A stretch of DNA of 64,000 bases, taken from NCBI RefSeq assembly GCF_012910905.1, contig NZ_WTVN01000019.1, positions 29,564-93,563 on the forward strand, read 5' to 3'. Source of the stretch: Aromatoleum toluvorans. Lineage in GTDB: Bacteria > Pseudomonadota > Gammaproteobacteria > Burkholderiales > Rhodocyclaceae. Shown piece after piece: positions 54,186-63,760 of the stretch. Below the pieces are notes generated by a model. That model was not told the origin of the DNA and did not search any database. It saw only the letters and a list, made by a program, of their open reading frames with translations. Position 1 is the stretch's first letter. Every line of letters starts with the position of its first letter. The translations under genes were made by a program, and so were the position numbers.

Positions 54186-54222
54186 GGTCGGGTCTCGTCG
54201 TTCGCGGGTCGAAACAGGCAGT

Positions 54223-55005
54223 TCAGCGGGCGGGCGCATTCGGTGACGGCGCGTCAGGCCAGGACACGTCGGGGCGCTTCAGGTCGCGGAACGCCGCCAT
54301 CAGCCACGAGCGCATGCCGATCACCAGCGTGTAGGGGCGGCGGTCGGCGGGCGCGAGCTTCTGGTCGGCAATGTGCTGCTGGGCGAAATCCTGGCCGACG
54401 CGCGCGAGCCGTTCGCGGAAGGAATGCGCCAGCCCGCGGCCGATCTGGCCATGCACCACCATCAGCATCTCGGATTCGCCGTCGAAGCCGCCGGCGAAGT
54501 AGTCGTCGATGACCTCGCCCCGGAAGTACTGCATCACCGGTCCGTGCGGACGCCAGCGGAAGCCCTTGGCGACCTTGAGGTGGTAGCGGTTGCCGGGGCG
54601 CAGGTCGATCACGCCGAGGCGGTCGAGGCGGGTCAGGTGCTTGACGACCTCGGCCTCGCCCATCTGGTAGGTCGCGACGATCTGCTCGGCCGTCCAGTGG
54701 CTCAGGCAGCAGATCGCGACGAGCAGCAGCTTGCGGTCACCGACGACGGCCTTCTCCTGCGCGAGCGAGAGTTCCGCGAGCAGCGGCTCCTTCTCCGCGA
54801 CGCTGCGCGCGAGGTCGGCGAAGTCGAGGTTCAGCGCACGGCAGATCGCGTCGATGCGCGACAGCGGCATGTCGCCGCTCGCCGAGAACATGCGCTTGAC
54901 GCTCGATTCGGCCATGCCGAGGCGCGCCGCGAGTGCGGCATAGGTGAGACCGGCGGCCTTGAGTTCGGTTTTCAGCGCGGCGACCAGGTCGGCAGTGGTG
55001 CTCAT
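54223..55005 (-). CDS. Xre-type regulator with C-terminal sensor region
   Basis: 260 residues: N-terminal Cro/CI helix-turn-helix (YAALAARLGMAESSVKRMF) at about 20-60 and a C-terminal region with a possible winged-helix part (TAEQIVATYQMGEAEVVKHL). Effector unknown. ATG 55005. An AAGTATC inverted repeat lies 70-90 bp upstream. Confidence 0.85.
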   Translation of the reverse strand: MSTTADLVAALKTELKAAGLTYAALAARLGMAESSVKRMFSASGDMPLSRIDAICRALNLDFADLARSVAEKEPLLAELSLAQEKAVVGDRKLLLVAICCLSHWTAEQIVATYQMGEAEVVKHLTRLDRLGVIDLRPGNRYHLKVAKGFRWRPHGPVMQYFRGEVIDDYFAGGFDGESEMLMVVHGQIGRGLAHSFRERLARVGQDFAQQHIADQKLAPADRRPYTLVIGMRSWLMAAFRDLKRPDVSWPDAPSPNAPAR

Positions 55006-55074
55006 GGGGGTTGTCCGTTCGGGATTGGCGCCAAGACTATCCGCATGGCGTGCGCAGCGCGAGCGAATGTCATC

Positions 55075-55095
55075 AAGTATCGCAAAATGATACTT
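55075..55095. promoter_or_regulatory. AAGTATC inverted repeat, probable Xre operator
   Basis: AAGTATC and GATACTT, perfect 7-bp arms, 7-bp spacer, upstream of the Xre gene. Autoregulation is likely. Confidence 0.5.
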
Positions 55096-55453
55096 TCGGC
55101 ACACTCCCATCGCATCCGATATCGTCACGCAGCGCTTCCCGGCGCAATTCCCGAATATGGGACTCAGGCTCGGGAATGGTGCGCAGATCGGCGTTCGCAT
55201 GCGGGGATCCCGGGTTCCCGACGCGGACGGTCGATGAAATCGATTCATCATGCGGCCGCGGCGGATCGCCCCTGTTTTCGCGCTTCCAGGACTTTCAGCA
55301 CGGCGCGGCGCGCGCCGGCCGCGCAGGAAATTGGTATCTACCTGTTGCATCAGACGTTTTTGCCCTGTTCCGGCACGCCCGTTGCTTGGTTTAATATCGC
55401 TAACGCCGGGGCTCCGGACGCAGTTGTTGAACCACTTTTCCGGGGACCATCGG
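55096..55453. other. intergenic region before the retropepsin-like gene
   Basis: 358 bp with no supported gene; includes an AT-rich stretch (TTTAATAT near 55390) that could be a -10 region for the downstream gene. Confidence 0.4.
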
Positions 55454-55984
55454 ATGAGGAAATTCTCGCGCCTTCTCTCGTGTCTTGTGACCGCCGTGCT
55501 GGCCGGCACGGTCGGTCTTGCCTCCGCGGGGGAGTTCGACACCACTGTCGACATGCGCGCGACCAGCGCGACGACCTTCTACGTCGAAGGGCGGATCGCG
55601 GGGCTCGGTGACGTGGACCTGATGGTCGACACCGGCTCCGGCTACATGACGATCAACGAGGACATGCTGGCGCAACTCGCACAGGCCGGCCGCGTGCGCT
55701 ATGTGAAGGACTTGCGCGGCAGGCTCGCGAACGGCAGCGAGCTGACCGTGCCGGTGTATGCGATCGAGGCCGTGAGCATCGGCGGCGGATGCTGGCTCAA
55801 GGATGTCGAGGCGGCGGTCTTCCCCGGCGCCACGCGCGCCATCCTCGGACTCAACGCCTTGCAGCGGGCAGCGCCGTTCATCTTCTCGTTCGAGCCGCCG
55901 CGCCTGGTGCTCAGCAACTGCCTCACCGCCACCGCCGCGAACGTGTCGGGCGACACCGCCGACCTCGCCGCCTTCGACAACTGA
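55454..55984 (+). CDS. exported retropepsin-like aspartic protease
   Basis: 176 residues: signal peptide (about 1-25), single aspartic protease motif VDTGSG (58-63) and ILGLNAL late in the domain. One lobe, so it must dimerise as in retropepsins (TIGR02281-type). Periplasmic. Confidence 0.85.
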   Translation: MRKFSRLLSCLVTAVLAGTVGLASAGEFDTTVDMRATSATTFYVEGRIAGLGDVDLMVDTGSGYMTINEDMLAQLAQAGRVRYVKDLRGRLANGSELTVPVYAIEAVSIGGGCWLKDVEAAVFPGATRAILGLNALQRAAPFIFSFEPPRLVLSNCLTATAANVSGDTADLAAFDN

Positions 55985-55995
55985 ACCGAGGCAAG

Positions 55996-56027
55996 AAAAA
56001 GCCGGCACCTCATCGGGCGTGCCGGCT
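55996..56027 (-). terminator. intrinsic terminator of the PRC-barrel gene
   Basis: On the - strand: AGCCGGCAC/GTGCCGGCT perfect 9-bp stem with a 10-nt loop and then TTTTT. Confidence 0.85.
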
Positions 56028-56074
56028 GTGGCGCATCGGACGCTGTGCGTCCGACACCGGTCCTGTCGGTGAGC

Positions 56075-56626
56075 TTACGGCGTGAACTGACTGTTCTCGG
56101 GATAGAACGCGTTGGGATTACCGCTGCCACGGTCCCACATGGATCCCCTGTGGGGCGCCTTCTCCGATACGGTCTCGAACGCCGAGAATTCGCTGATCGG
56201 CTGGTCCGTCGGCCGCACTTCGACGTACTGCTCGGCGCGGTACGCGGGCCTTGCCTTCAGTTCGTCCGCGCTTGCGCTCAGCCGCAGCTTCCCATCCTCA
56301 TAACGCATGCTGTCGAGCGGCACGGTGATCTCCTTGTCGCCCAAGCCGAGCCCGCTTGCAGCGACCACCGCCTGGATGCTTTTCTCCTGACGGCTCTGCA
56401 CGACGGTCTTGACCGTGCCGATGGTCTCGCCATTGGCCCCGACGACTTCGGTGCCGCGCAACTGGCTCGGGGTCATCGTCTGCAACTGCCCCGACATCCC
56501 CATCTGCGAACGCATCTGGTGTCTGGCGGGGCCCTCTCCGTAGGTGCCCGCCATGGCCCCCACCGGGACCGCAACGAGTGCTGTGATGGCAACGGCCAGC
56601 ATTGACTTCCGCTTCATGGAACTCAT
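56075..56626 (-). CDS. exported PRC-barrel protein
   Basis: 183 residues: signal peptide (about 1-26), PRC-barrel domain (LRGTEVVGANGETIGTVKTV, DKEITVPLDSMRYEDGKL). AGGAGG five bases before ATG 56626. Often stress-related; function unknown. Confidence 0.88.
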   Translation of the reverse strand: MSSMKRKSMLAVAITALVAVPVGAMAGTYGEGPARHQMRSQMGMSGQLQTMTPSQLRGTEVVGANGETIGTVKTVVQSRQEKSIQAVVAASGLGLGDKEITVPLDSMRYEDGKLRLSASADELKARPAYRAEQYVEVRPTDQPISEFSAFETVSEKAPHRGSMWDRGSGNPNAFYPENSQFTP

Positions 56627-56878
56627 GGCATCCTCCTGCCTGATGGTCCAAGTGTCTCGTCCGTACTTGGGAACGAGTGTCCGGTATCGACCCGAACCGC
56701 AGCCTGGCTTCGACCTACCCGGGAAGACTCGGTTACGGCGATTAGATCGATAAGCCTTCGAACGATCGAAGCCTGCCGAGTTCCGGTGCGTGCGCCGGGG
56801 GTCGCTAGCGCAGGGCCGACGCGGGCGGTAACAAATTGTTTCCCTTCGGCGCGAGCTCGGGCGGACGGAAGCGGCGGG

Positions 56879-57229
56879 TCACAGGGACAGGAGCCACTCG
56901 ATCAGGTTCTCGATGTCCTCGCGCGGGGCCGTGACGATCTTGTGGCTCTCCTCATGCCCGTCAGGAAACGTCACCGCGCGCCCGGAGGTGAGATGGTGGA
57001 GCAAGGTGGCCTGCGCGTCGTCCTTCCCCCGGTACTTCGCGGCGACCTCGCGATAGGGCGGCCCGTCCTTGCGTTTGTCGATGGCGTGGCACTTGAAACA
57101 GGCGCTCTGACGCGCAAACGTTTGCGCCGCGGCGGCATCCATCGCACGGACCGGCACCGATGCGACACCCAGGGCCGCGGCCGCGAACGCAGCGGGAAGC
57201 CACCTTCGCGGGTGACGGGAATCAATCAT
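56879..57229 (-). CDS. monoheme cytochrome c lacking a methionine ligand
   Basis: 116 residues: signal peptide (about 1-29), CFKCH at 44-48, class I C-terminal helix (REDIENLIEWLLSL). After the cleavage site there is no Met near the usual ligand position; instead DGHEESHK stands there, so His ligation is likely. Next to a diheme cytochrome. Confidence 0.82.
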   Translation of the reverse strand: MIDSRHPRRWLPAAFAAAALGVASVPVRAMDAAAAQTFARQSACFKCHAIDKRKDGPPYREVAAKYRGKDDAQATLLHHLTSGRAVTFPDGHEESHKIVTAPREDIENLIEWLLSL

Positions 57230-57353
57230 TCTGACCAGCTCGCAGGATGGGAGCCCCCTCTCGTTTCCAGCTCTTCCGGCGGAAGCAGCCGCCCAACGCC
57301 CGCCGCAGCGAGGAGGAAGCGCTGCAGACCGGCGGCCAGCGAAATGCTGCCCG

Positions 57354-57935
57354 CTACTTCTTGACTTGAGCCTGGCTGGCGAAGAAATGCGCGACCGCGT
57401 CCAGTTCGTCGGGCGTCAGCCCCCGGAACGCATCGTCCATCAGGAAGACGAACTTGCGCTTGCCCGACACGAATGCCCTGGTTTCCCCCAGCATGTAGTC
57501 GAGATCCTGGCCGGCCATCAGCGGCGCATCGTGGTCCGATCTGCGGCCCGCATCCGGGTGGCACTCGGCACAGCGTTTGCCGTGAATGACATTTCCCTGC
57601 GCGACTTTCTGCGGATCGACCGCCTGAGCGGGACGCTGCGCGGTGCTCTGGGCGTAGAACTGCGCCACGGCCGTGATGTCCGCCGGGGACCACGTCTTCG
57701 GCACGTGGTTCGCGACGCCGGTGGCGCGGCCGCCGTCCGCGAGGCCGGCAATTTCCTGTTCGAGGTAGTCGGCCAGCTGGCCGTTGAGGTGCGGCGTCTT
57801 CGCGGCCCTGCTGACACCTGCCGGCCCGTGGCACTCCGCGCAAGGCGTGGTCAGGGATTGAACGTCGGGCGCCGCGGCGCATGCCGCACTGGCGAACAGT
57901 GCGCTGAACGCGACGGCAACGATGGGGGTGCGCAT
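57354..57935 (-). CDS. diheme cytochrome c (c4/FccA-like)
   Basis: 193 residues: signal peptide (about 1-21), CAECH 32-36 and CAECH 122-126 in two class I lobes. Electron carrier of the c4 type or flavocytochrome c cytochrome subunit. GGAAGGAAG before ATG 57935. Confidence 0.9.
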   Translation of the reverse strand: MRTPIVAVAFSALFASAACAAAPDVQSLTTPCAECHGPAGVSRAAKTPHLNGQLADYLEQEIAGLADGGRATGVANHVPKTWSPADITAVAQFYAQSTAQRPAQAVDPQKVAQGNVIHGKRCAECHPDAGRRSDHDAPLMAGQDLDYMLGETRAFVSGKRKFVFLMDDAFRGLTPDELDAVAHFFASQAQVKK

Positions 57936-58038
57936 GGATCTTCCTTCCAGGTTCGCAGAGTGGGGGCGCGCGGAAGTATAAGCGGATAAACCCACCGCGA
58001 ATGAGGTTATCGCGCCGCCGGCGCGCGCGGACCGCGGC

Positions 58039-58917
58039 TCAGCCTCGGGCGGTCGACGCCCCCGCCCTGCCGCGTGCGAGAAGGCTGCCGACGGTCTCCT
58101 GCAGGTCCGCCGGCAGCACGACGACCTTGGCGCTCTCGGACGAGCCCATGCGCTCCATGGCGGCGATGTATTTCTCGCCCAGCAGGTACATCATCGGGCC
58201 GGGCTGCTCGCCGACGGCGGCGGCGACGCGGCGGATCGCTTCGGCGGAGGCTTCCGCGAGCATCACCTGGGCGTTGGCGTCGCGCTTGGCGGATTCGAGG
58301 CGCGCCTCGGCCTCGAGGATCGCGGCCTGCTTCTCGCCTTCGGCCTTGGTCACCGCCGCCTTGCGTTCGCGCTCGGCGGCGGCCTGCATTTCCATCGCGC
58401 GCTGCATCGACTGCGACGGCTTGATGTCCTGGATCTCCACCGACTTCACGGTGAGGCCCCAGTCCACCGCCTCGTCGGCGATGCTCTCGCGCAGGCGCGC
58501 CTTGATCTTGTCGCGCGAGGACAGCGCCTCGTCGAGCTCCATCTCGCCGACGATGGAGCGCAGCGTCGTCATGATCAGGTTGCGGATCGCCTCGGCGAAG
58601 TCGGTGACGCCATACACGGCCTTCACCGGGTCGGTGACCTTGATGAAGGCGATCGCGTTGGTGACGATCACCGCGTTGTCGCGCGTGATCACTTCCTGTT
58701 CCTGCACATCGAGGATGATGTCCTTGGTGACGAGCTTGTAGGCGACGCGGTCGAGGTAGGGAATGATGATGTTGAGGCCGGGCTTGAGCGTGCCGTGGTA
58801 TTTGCCCAGGCGCTCGACGATCCATTCCTCGCCCTGCGGCAGGATGCGCACGCCCTTCGCGAGCGTGACGACGACGAAGACGAGTACCGCGATGACGAAG
58901 ATCAGACTGCCGCTCAT
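58039..58917 (-). CDS. SPFH/band 7 protein (QmcA-like)
   Basis: 292 residues: N-terminal membrane helix (about 4-21), SPFH domain (RLGKYHGTLKPGLNIIIPYLDRV), coiled-coil rich in Ala/Glu. Paired with NfeD (14 bp gap), as usual for membrane-microdomain proteins. Confidence 0.93.
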   Translation of the reverse strand: MSGSLIFVIAVLVFVVVTLAKGVRILPQGEEWIVERLGKYHGTLKPGLNIIIPYLDRVAYKLVTKDIILDVQEQEVITRDNAVIVTNAIAFIKVTDPVKAVYGVTDFAEAIRNLIMTTLRSIVGEMELDEALSSRDKIKARLRESIADEAVDWGLTVKSVEIQDIKPSQSMQRAMEMQAAAERERKAAVTKAEGEKQAAILEAEARLESAKRDANAQVMLAEASAEAIRRVAAAVGEQPGPMMYLLGEKYIAAMERMGSSESAKVVVLPADLQETVGSLLARGRAGASTARG

Positions 58918-58931
58918 GAATTCTCCTCAGC

Positions 58932-59375
58932 TCAGGCTTTGACGACTTTCAGGAAACTGCCTTCGACGGCGACGACGCGCACGCGCTCGCCGGCGGAAAT
59001 CGGGCTCTCGGCGAGGCACACCCACTCCTCGGCGCCGAGCAGCGGGCGCTGGAAGCGCACCCGCCCGCGCTCGAAGGGGGCGACGGCACCGACCAGCAGG
59101 CCGACTTCGCCGATGACCTCGCCGTCGGCGGTGCCGATGCGGGTCTTGTGGAAGCCCGGCTTGAACACGCGGAACCACAGCGCGACCATGGCCAGCGACA
59201 GGACGGTCCAGGCCGCGAGCTGGGCCGTCAGCGACAGCCCCGGCGCGATGAAGAGCACCAGCGCCATCGCGAGCCCCGCGACGCCGAACCAGATCACGAA
59301 GAAGGACGGCAGCGCCAGTTCGGCCAGGATCAGCGCGATGCCGACGACGGTCCAGTGCCACCATTCGATATTCAT
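58932..59375 (-). CDS. NfeD-like membrane protein
   Basis: 147 residues: three membrane helices and a C-terminal OB-fold (GEVGLLVGAVAPFERGRVRF). Partner of the SPFH protein. Confidence 0.92.
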   Translation of the reverse strand: MNIEWWHWTVVGIALILAELALPSFFVIWFGVAGLAMALVLFIAPGLSLTAQLAAWTVLSLAMVALWFRVFKPGFHKTRIGTADGEVIGEVGLLVGAVAPFERGRVRFQRPLLGAEEWVCLAESPISAGERVRVVAVEGSFLKVVKA

Positions 59376-59673
59376 AGCCTCCTCCTCGCCGGCGATTGTA
59401 GCGGGATGTCATCACGGTGTGCGCCCCCCGCGTCGGGTCCGATGCACGCGGTCGCGACCGATTGCACACCGCCGGCGCAGGAGGATCCGGAAAGGCGCGC
59501 GAGGCAGTTGACCGCGGCGCCGTTTTTCACCAGACTGCTTGCGCGCATCAGTCATCGCGTGGTGTTTCGTGCTCGAAGTCCTCTGGTACTCCAGTCCGTC
59601 ATTCCCCGATCGCGATTGTCGCAACTCTGGGCAAACGCCCCTTATTTAAACTTTGATTTGGGAAATTCAGAAA

Positions 59674-59877
59674 ATGGCAACTGGTACCGTCAAGTGGTTC
59701 AACGACGCCAAGGGCTACGGCTTCATCACCCCGGACAACGGCGGCGAAGACCTCTTCGCGCACTTCTCCGCGATCCAGGGCAACGGCTTCCGCAGCCTGG
59801 CCGAAGGTCAGAAAGTGCAGTTCGACGAGACCTCGGGCCCGAAGGGCAAGCAGGCGGGCAACATCCGCCCGCTCTGA
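59674..59877 (+). CDS. cold-shock protein (CspA family)
   Basis: 67 residues with RNP1 KGYGFITP and RNP2 DLFAHFSAI. Nucleic-acid chaperone. ATG 59674 gives the standard [10 protein letters not shown] start. The 298-bp gap upstream could hold a long leader as in other csp genes. Confidence 0.96.
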   Translation: MATGTVKWFNDAKGYGFITPDNGGEDLFAHFSAIQGNGFRSLAEGQKVQFDETSGPKGKQAGNIRPL

Positions 59878-59903
59878 TCCGCTCCGGCAGGATCTGATCG
59901 AAG

Positions 59904-59927
59904 AAGCCCGGCATTGCCGGGCTTTTT
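59904..59927 (+). terminator. intrinsic terminator of csp
   Basis: AAGCCCGGC/GCCGGGCTT 9-bp stem, ATT loop, T-run. Confidence 0.9.
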
Positions 59928-59942
59928 GCTTTGTGTGCGCCG

Positions 59943-60572
59943 TCAGCGCGTGTACCGGAAGGGGGATACCGCCGGTGCCGGCTGCGGGGCACGCGCGGCG
60001 CCGCTCAGGCTCCTGCGCGGGTCGACCGGGGCGGGCGTTCCTGCGGCGAAGCCCGGCGCGGCGTTCGCGTTCGCAGTGGTCTGCGCGGTGGTGCTGAAGG
60101 CGCGGTCGGCGACGAACTGCCAGTCGGCATAGGTTTCCACGCCCTCGAACTCCATCCACTCGGCCGGGAAACGCGCGCGCTTCAGCGGCGTGTCGCGCGA
60201 CTGGCTGTACACGCCGACGATGCCCCCGTCCGCGCCGCGGATCAGCCCCCAGTCGGTGCTGCGCGTGATCGGGTCGGCGTACAGGCGGCGCAGGTGGTGG
60301 CGCGGCTTGGGGCTGCGCTGGTCGGTGAGCAGATCGTCCAGCCGCTGCGGGAAGCGTTTCAGGTCGGGCGAGGTCTCGTAGTACAGCCGCAACGCATGCG
60401 CGTACTGCGAGCCGACCCACAGCAGCTCGCGCTCGCGGGCGCGCAGGCTGGCCGTCGACCACAGCTGCGCGGTGCCCACCAGCGCCAGCGTCATCATCAC
60501 GACCAGCACCAGCACGCCGATGTAGGTGAAGCCCCGCTCGCGCACATGGACGTCCGGCGGCACGGCTACCAC
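59943..60572 (-). CDS. minor pseudopilin without E5
   Basis: 209 residues. Prepilin leader and helix RGFTYIGVLVLVVMMTLAL: after the G the fifth residue is Gly, not Glu. C-terminal Pro/Ala tail. GTG start overlaps the preceding gene by 7 bp; GTG 60545 is an alternative. Probably a GspK-like tip or assembly pseudopilin. Confidence 0.78.
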   Translation of the reverse strand: MVAVPPDVHVRERGFTYIGVLVLVVMMTLALVGTAQLWSTASLRARERELLWVGSQYAHALRLYYETSPDLKRFPQRLDDLLTDQRSPKPRHHLRRLYADPITRSTDWGLIRGADGGIVGVYSQSRDTPLKRARFPAEWMEFEGVETYADWQFVADRAFSTTAQTTANANAAPGFAAGTPAPVDPRRSLSGAARAPQPAPAVSPFRYTR

Positions 60573-60952
60573 TCCGAGTAGGGGGTCCCGTCGCGCCCGT
60601 TGCCCTCGGCGCCGCTGCGCACGTTGCCGACGCTGCCGCCGGCGCCGCCCTGCGGAGGCACGAGCACCCAGGAGTCGCTGCGCTGCGTGATGGGGTCGAC
60701 CGGGACGCTGCGCAGGTAGCGCTTGTCGACGAGGGCCTGCAGCGAGTCGGGATAGACGCCGGTGTCGCCGTAGTAGTGGTCGAGCGCGTCGCGCATGACG
60801 GTGAGGGACTGGCGCAGCGCCGTGTCCTCGGACCTTTCGAGGCTGCCGAAATAGCGCGGCGCGGCGATCGCGAGCAGGGTCGCGATGATGGCCATCACGA
60901 CCAGCAGCTCGATCAGCGTGAAGCCGGCCCGGGATTTGCGCGGGGTGTCCAT
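60566..60952 (-). CDS. GspG-type major pseudopilin
   Basis: 128 residues: RAGFTLIELLVVMAIIATLL, with E5, then a GspG-like C-terminal (ALVDKRYLRSVPVDPITQRSD). ATG 60952 chosen over 60967. Confidence 0.9.
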   Translation of the reverse strand: MDTPRKSRAGFTLIELLVVMAIIATLLAIAAPRYFGSLERSEDTALRQSLTVMRDALDHYYGDTGVYPDSLQALVDKRYLRSVPVDPITQRSDSWVLVPPQGGAGGSVGNVRSGAEGNGRDGTPYSEW

Positions 60953-60960
60953 CTCGGATC

Positions 60961-61431
60961 TCACCATTGGCGATAGGGGACGCCGTTCAGCCCGTCGCCG
61001 GACGAGAGCGGATAGACGTCGAACACGTCGGCGCCCGCGCGGGGACTGTCGGGCGGGCTGTCGTAGCTGCGCAGGCCCCAGGTTTCCTCGGGCCGCAGCT
61101 TCGGGTCGGCGAAGGGGTCGCGCGGGACGCTGCGCAGGAAGTAGATGCGCTTGCCTTCGGCGCTGCGCACGTCGCGCACGCCATCGACCAGCACGCGCAG
61201 CGTCGGCGGGTAGCCGGTGGCGTCGGCGAGCTTCTCGATCTGGCCGGAGTCGGCCGCGAGCTTGTAGGCGTCGATGGCGTCGCGGATGCGGTACAGCGCG
61301 CTCTTCAGTTCCTGCTCCTTGCCGCGGCGCACGACCGTCTCGGTGAGCGGCGCGGCGATGCTCGCGAGCAGCGCGACGATCGCCACCGTGATGACGACCT
61401 CGACGAGGGAGAAGCCGCGTTCGCGCCGCAT
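60961..61431 (-). CDS. GspG-like pseudopilin
   Basis: 156 residues: RGFSLVEVVITVAIVALLAS with E5, then RSVPRDPFADPK, similar to the next gene. GGGAG precedes ATG 61431. Confidence 0.88.
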   Translation of the reverse strand: MRRERGFSLVEVVITVAIVALLASIAAPLTETVVRRGKEQELKSALYRIRDAIDAYKLAADSGQIEKLADATGYPPTLRVLVDGVRDVRSAEGKRIYFLRSVPRDPFADPKLRPEETWGLRSYDSPPDSPRAGADVFDVYPLSSGDGLNGVPYRQW

Positions 61432-61441
61432 CACCGCTCCC

Positions 61442-63760
61442 TCAGGGCTTCGTGCCCAGCGTGAGCGCGGCGGGCAGCGGCACGGGAACCGGGCGGTTGC
61501 CCTCGCCGAAGGCCGACACGCCGGTCACCCGGAGTTCCGCCGGCGCCGTGCTGCCGGGCAGCGCGGCCACGCGCAGGCGCACCAGCGCGCCGTCGCCGCG
61601 CGCGCCCCGCGCCGCGGTACGCGACAGCGCGACGAACATGCGCCCGGTCTTTTCGTCGATGCGCGGCGCGAAGGAGGTGACGGCGCCGTCGGCGTTCATC
61701 ACGTCGCCCTCGGTCACGGCGACGACCCGCAGCGCCGCCGGATCGTAGGCGAACTGCAGCGTCGCGGCGCCGAGCGGCTGGGACACGTCCGCGCGCAGGA
61801 TCACGTCGGTTTCCTCGCCCGGCTTGAGGCTGGCGGGCGCCGTCCACGACAGGATGGCGGCCGCGGGCGACGCGAGCGCGCCCGGGGCGTCGCTGGCGAC
61901 CGCCGCCGGCGGCGCGAGGGCGGCGACCGCCGGCGTCGGCACGGCGCCTTGCGGCGTGGCACCCGCGGCCGGCGGCGTCGCCCCGCGCAGCATGTCGGTA
62001 CGCGACCGCAGCGCCGCTTCGGTCCCCGACGGGTATTCGATGTCCTGCGGGTTCATGTAGGGCAGGTTGCGCACGATGCGCGGCGTGATCGACAGGACCA
62101 GCTCGGACTTGCCGATGGTGTCCCGGTTGCTGCCGAAGAGCCGCCCCAGGCCGGGGATGTCGCCCAGGCCCGGGATGCGGTTGCCGGTGACGTCGTGGTC
62201 GTCGCGCACCAGGCCCGCGAGCACCTGGGTCTCGCCGTCCTTCAGGCGCAGCGAGGTCGCGGCATTGCGCGTGTCGACCTGCACGGGGATGGTGCCGTTC
62301 TTGGTCGGGCTCAGCGCCGTGGCCTTGCTGACTTCCAGCCCGATCTTGATCAGCACCTCGTCGTCCAGATGCACGGTGGGCTCGACTTCGAGCTTGAGGC
62401 CGACCTCGAGGTACTGGATGCTCTCGGTAATCACCGGCCCCTGCGTCGAGGGCGTGGAGGTGGCGCTGACGACCGGCACGCGCTGGCCGATGTGGACGCG
62501 CGCCTTTTCCTTGTTGCTGACGCGGATCACCGGGTTCGCGAGCGTATTCACGTCGCTGTCGTTGGCGTTGATGCGCAGCTCGGGGGACGGGCCGACGGTG
62601 ATGCGGCTGCCGTTGATGTTGTTGTAGTCGGTCAGCACGCCCGGGGGGCCGCCGAGGTCGGGACGCAGCAGGCCGAAGGTGCTGGGCCACTGCAGGCCGA
62701 GGTCGAGGATGCGCTGGCGCGACACTTCCATCACCTGGACTTCCAGCACGACCTCGGGCTCGGGCAGCCCCTGCGCGGTGAGCAGCTTCTCGGCGAGGCG
62801 CACCGCGTCGGGCGAGTCGCGCATCGTCAGCGTGTTGAGGCGTTCGTCGATGAACACGTCCTTGCTCTTGAGCAGGGTCTTGAGCATGTTCATCGCCGTC
62901 TTCGCGTCGGTGTTGGCGAGGTGGAAGGTGCGCAGCGTGAGATCCTGGTAGTCGCGCTGCTTCTGCGGCGTGTCGGGGTAGATCATCACGGTGTTGTCGC
63001 TGATGATCTTCTGCTGCAGCTGGTTCTGCAGCAGCAGCAGCTCGACGGCCTGCTCGACCGGGACCTGGCGCACGAACAGCGTCGCGCGGAGATCGGGCTT
63101 GACGTCCTTGTCGAACAGGAAGTTGATGCCGGCGGTGCGCGACAGCACCTCGAAGATCTGCCTGAGGTTGCCGTCGCGGAACTCCAGCGTCACCGGCGCG
63201 GCCATCTTCGTGCGCAGTTGCGGATAGGACTGGACGGTGCGCGAGCGGATGTCCTCGATCTCGCGCCTGAGCGCCAGCGCGCCCTCGTGGCGCGAGTCGA
63301 GCGCGAGCACCTGGCGCACCTGGCGGTCGGCGCCGTCGACGTCGCCGCGGCGCAGCGCGGCCTGGGCCTGGCGCACGATCTCGCCGGCATTGCGCAACTG
63401 GTCGAGCTGACGCAGGGCCTCGGTCGCACGTTCGTTGGCCGGCTCGATCCCGAGCACGCGCTCGTAGCCGCGCGCGGCAGCGTTGTAGTCGCGCATGCGG
63501 CGGGCGCGGTCGGCGTTGGCCAGCAGCGAGGCGATCACGCGCTGGCGCTGCGTCGTCTGCGCCACATGGACGGCGGGGTTGCGCGGCTGTTCGCTCACGG
63601 CCTGATCGAGCTTGGCCAGCCCTTCCTCGTAATGCCCCTCGTCGATCAGGCGCATGCCATCGCGTTGCAGGGCGTCGGAGGCACAGCCGGCGAGCGCCGA
63701 GGCCAGCACCAGGATCGCGACATGGGGGACAACTCGGCCGAACACGGTATCCGTCTTCAT
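61442..63760 (-). CDS. secretin lipoprotein with TPRs and C-terminal cohesin domain
   Basis: 772 residues: lipobox ALAGC (Cys26), TPR-like region (about 36-165), STN/N1-type domains (EFRDGNLRQIFEVLS), secretin core (about 395-590, with VPVVSATSTP, GLVRDDHDV and IPGLGDIPGLGRLFG), and a C-terminal cohesin-like domain (about 665-772). Outer-membrane channel of a type II secretion or pilus-like system. ATGA overlap with the upstream gene. Confidence 0.9.
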   Translation of the reverse strand: MKTDTVFGRVVPHVAILVLASALAGCASDALQRDGMRLIDEGHYEEGLAKLDQAVSEQPRNPAVHVAQTTQRQRVIASLLANADRARRMRDYNAAARGYERVLGIEPANERATEALRQLDQLRNAGEIVRQAQAALRRGDVDGADRQVRQVLALDSRHEGALALRREIEDIRSRTVQSYPQLRTKMAAPVTLEFRDGNLRQIFEVLSRTAGINFLFDKDVKPDLRATLFVRQVPVEQAVELLLLQNQLQQKIISDNTVMIYPDTPQKQRDYQDLTLRTFHLANTDAKTAMNMLKTLLKSKDVFIDERLNTLTMRDSPDAVRLAEKLLTAQGLPEPEVVLEVQVMEVSRQRILDLGLQWPSTFGLLRPDLGGPPGVLTDYNNINGSRITVGPSPELRINANDSDVNTLANPVIRVSNKEKARVHIGQRVPVVSATSTPSTQGPVITESIQYLEVGLKLEVEPTVHLDDEVLIKIGLEVSKATALSPTKNGTIPVQVDTRNAATSLRLKDGETQVLAGLVRDDHDVTGNRIPGLGDIPGLGRLFGSNRDTIGKSELVLSITPRIVRNLPYMNPQDIEYPSGTEAALRSRTDMLRGATPPAAGATPQGAVPTPAVAALAPPAAVASDAPGALASPAAAILSWTAPASLKPGEETDVILRADVSQPLGAATLQFAYDPAALRVVAVTEGDVMNADGAVTSFAPRIDEKTGRMFVALSRTAARGARGDGALVRLRVAALPGSTAPAELRVTGVSAFGEGNRPVPVPLPAALTLGTKP

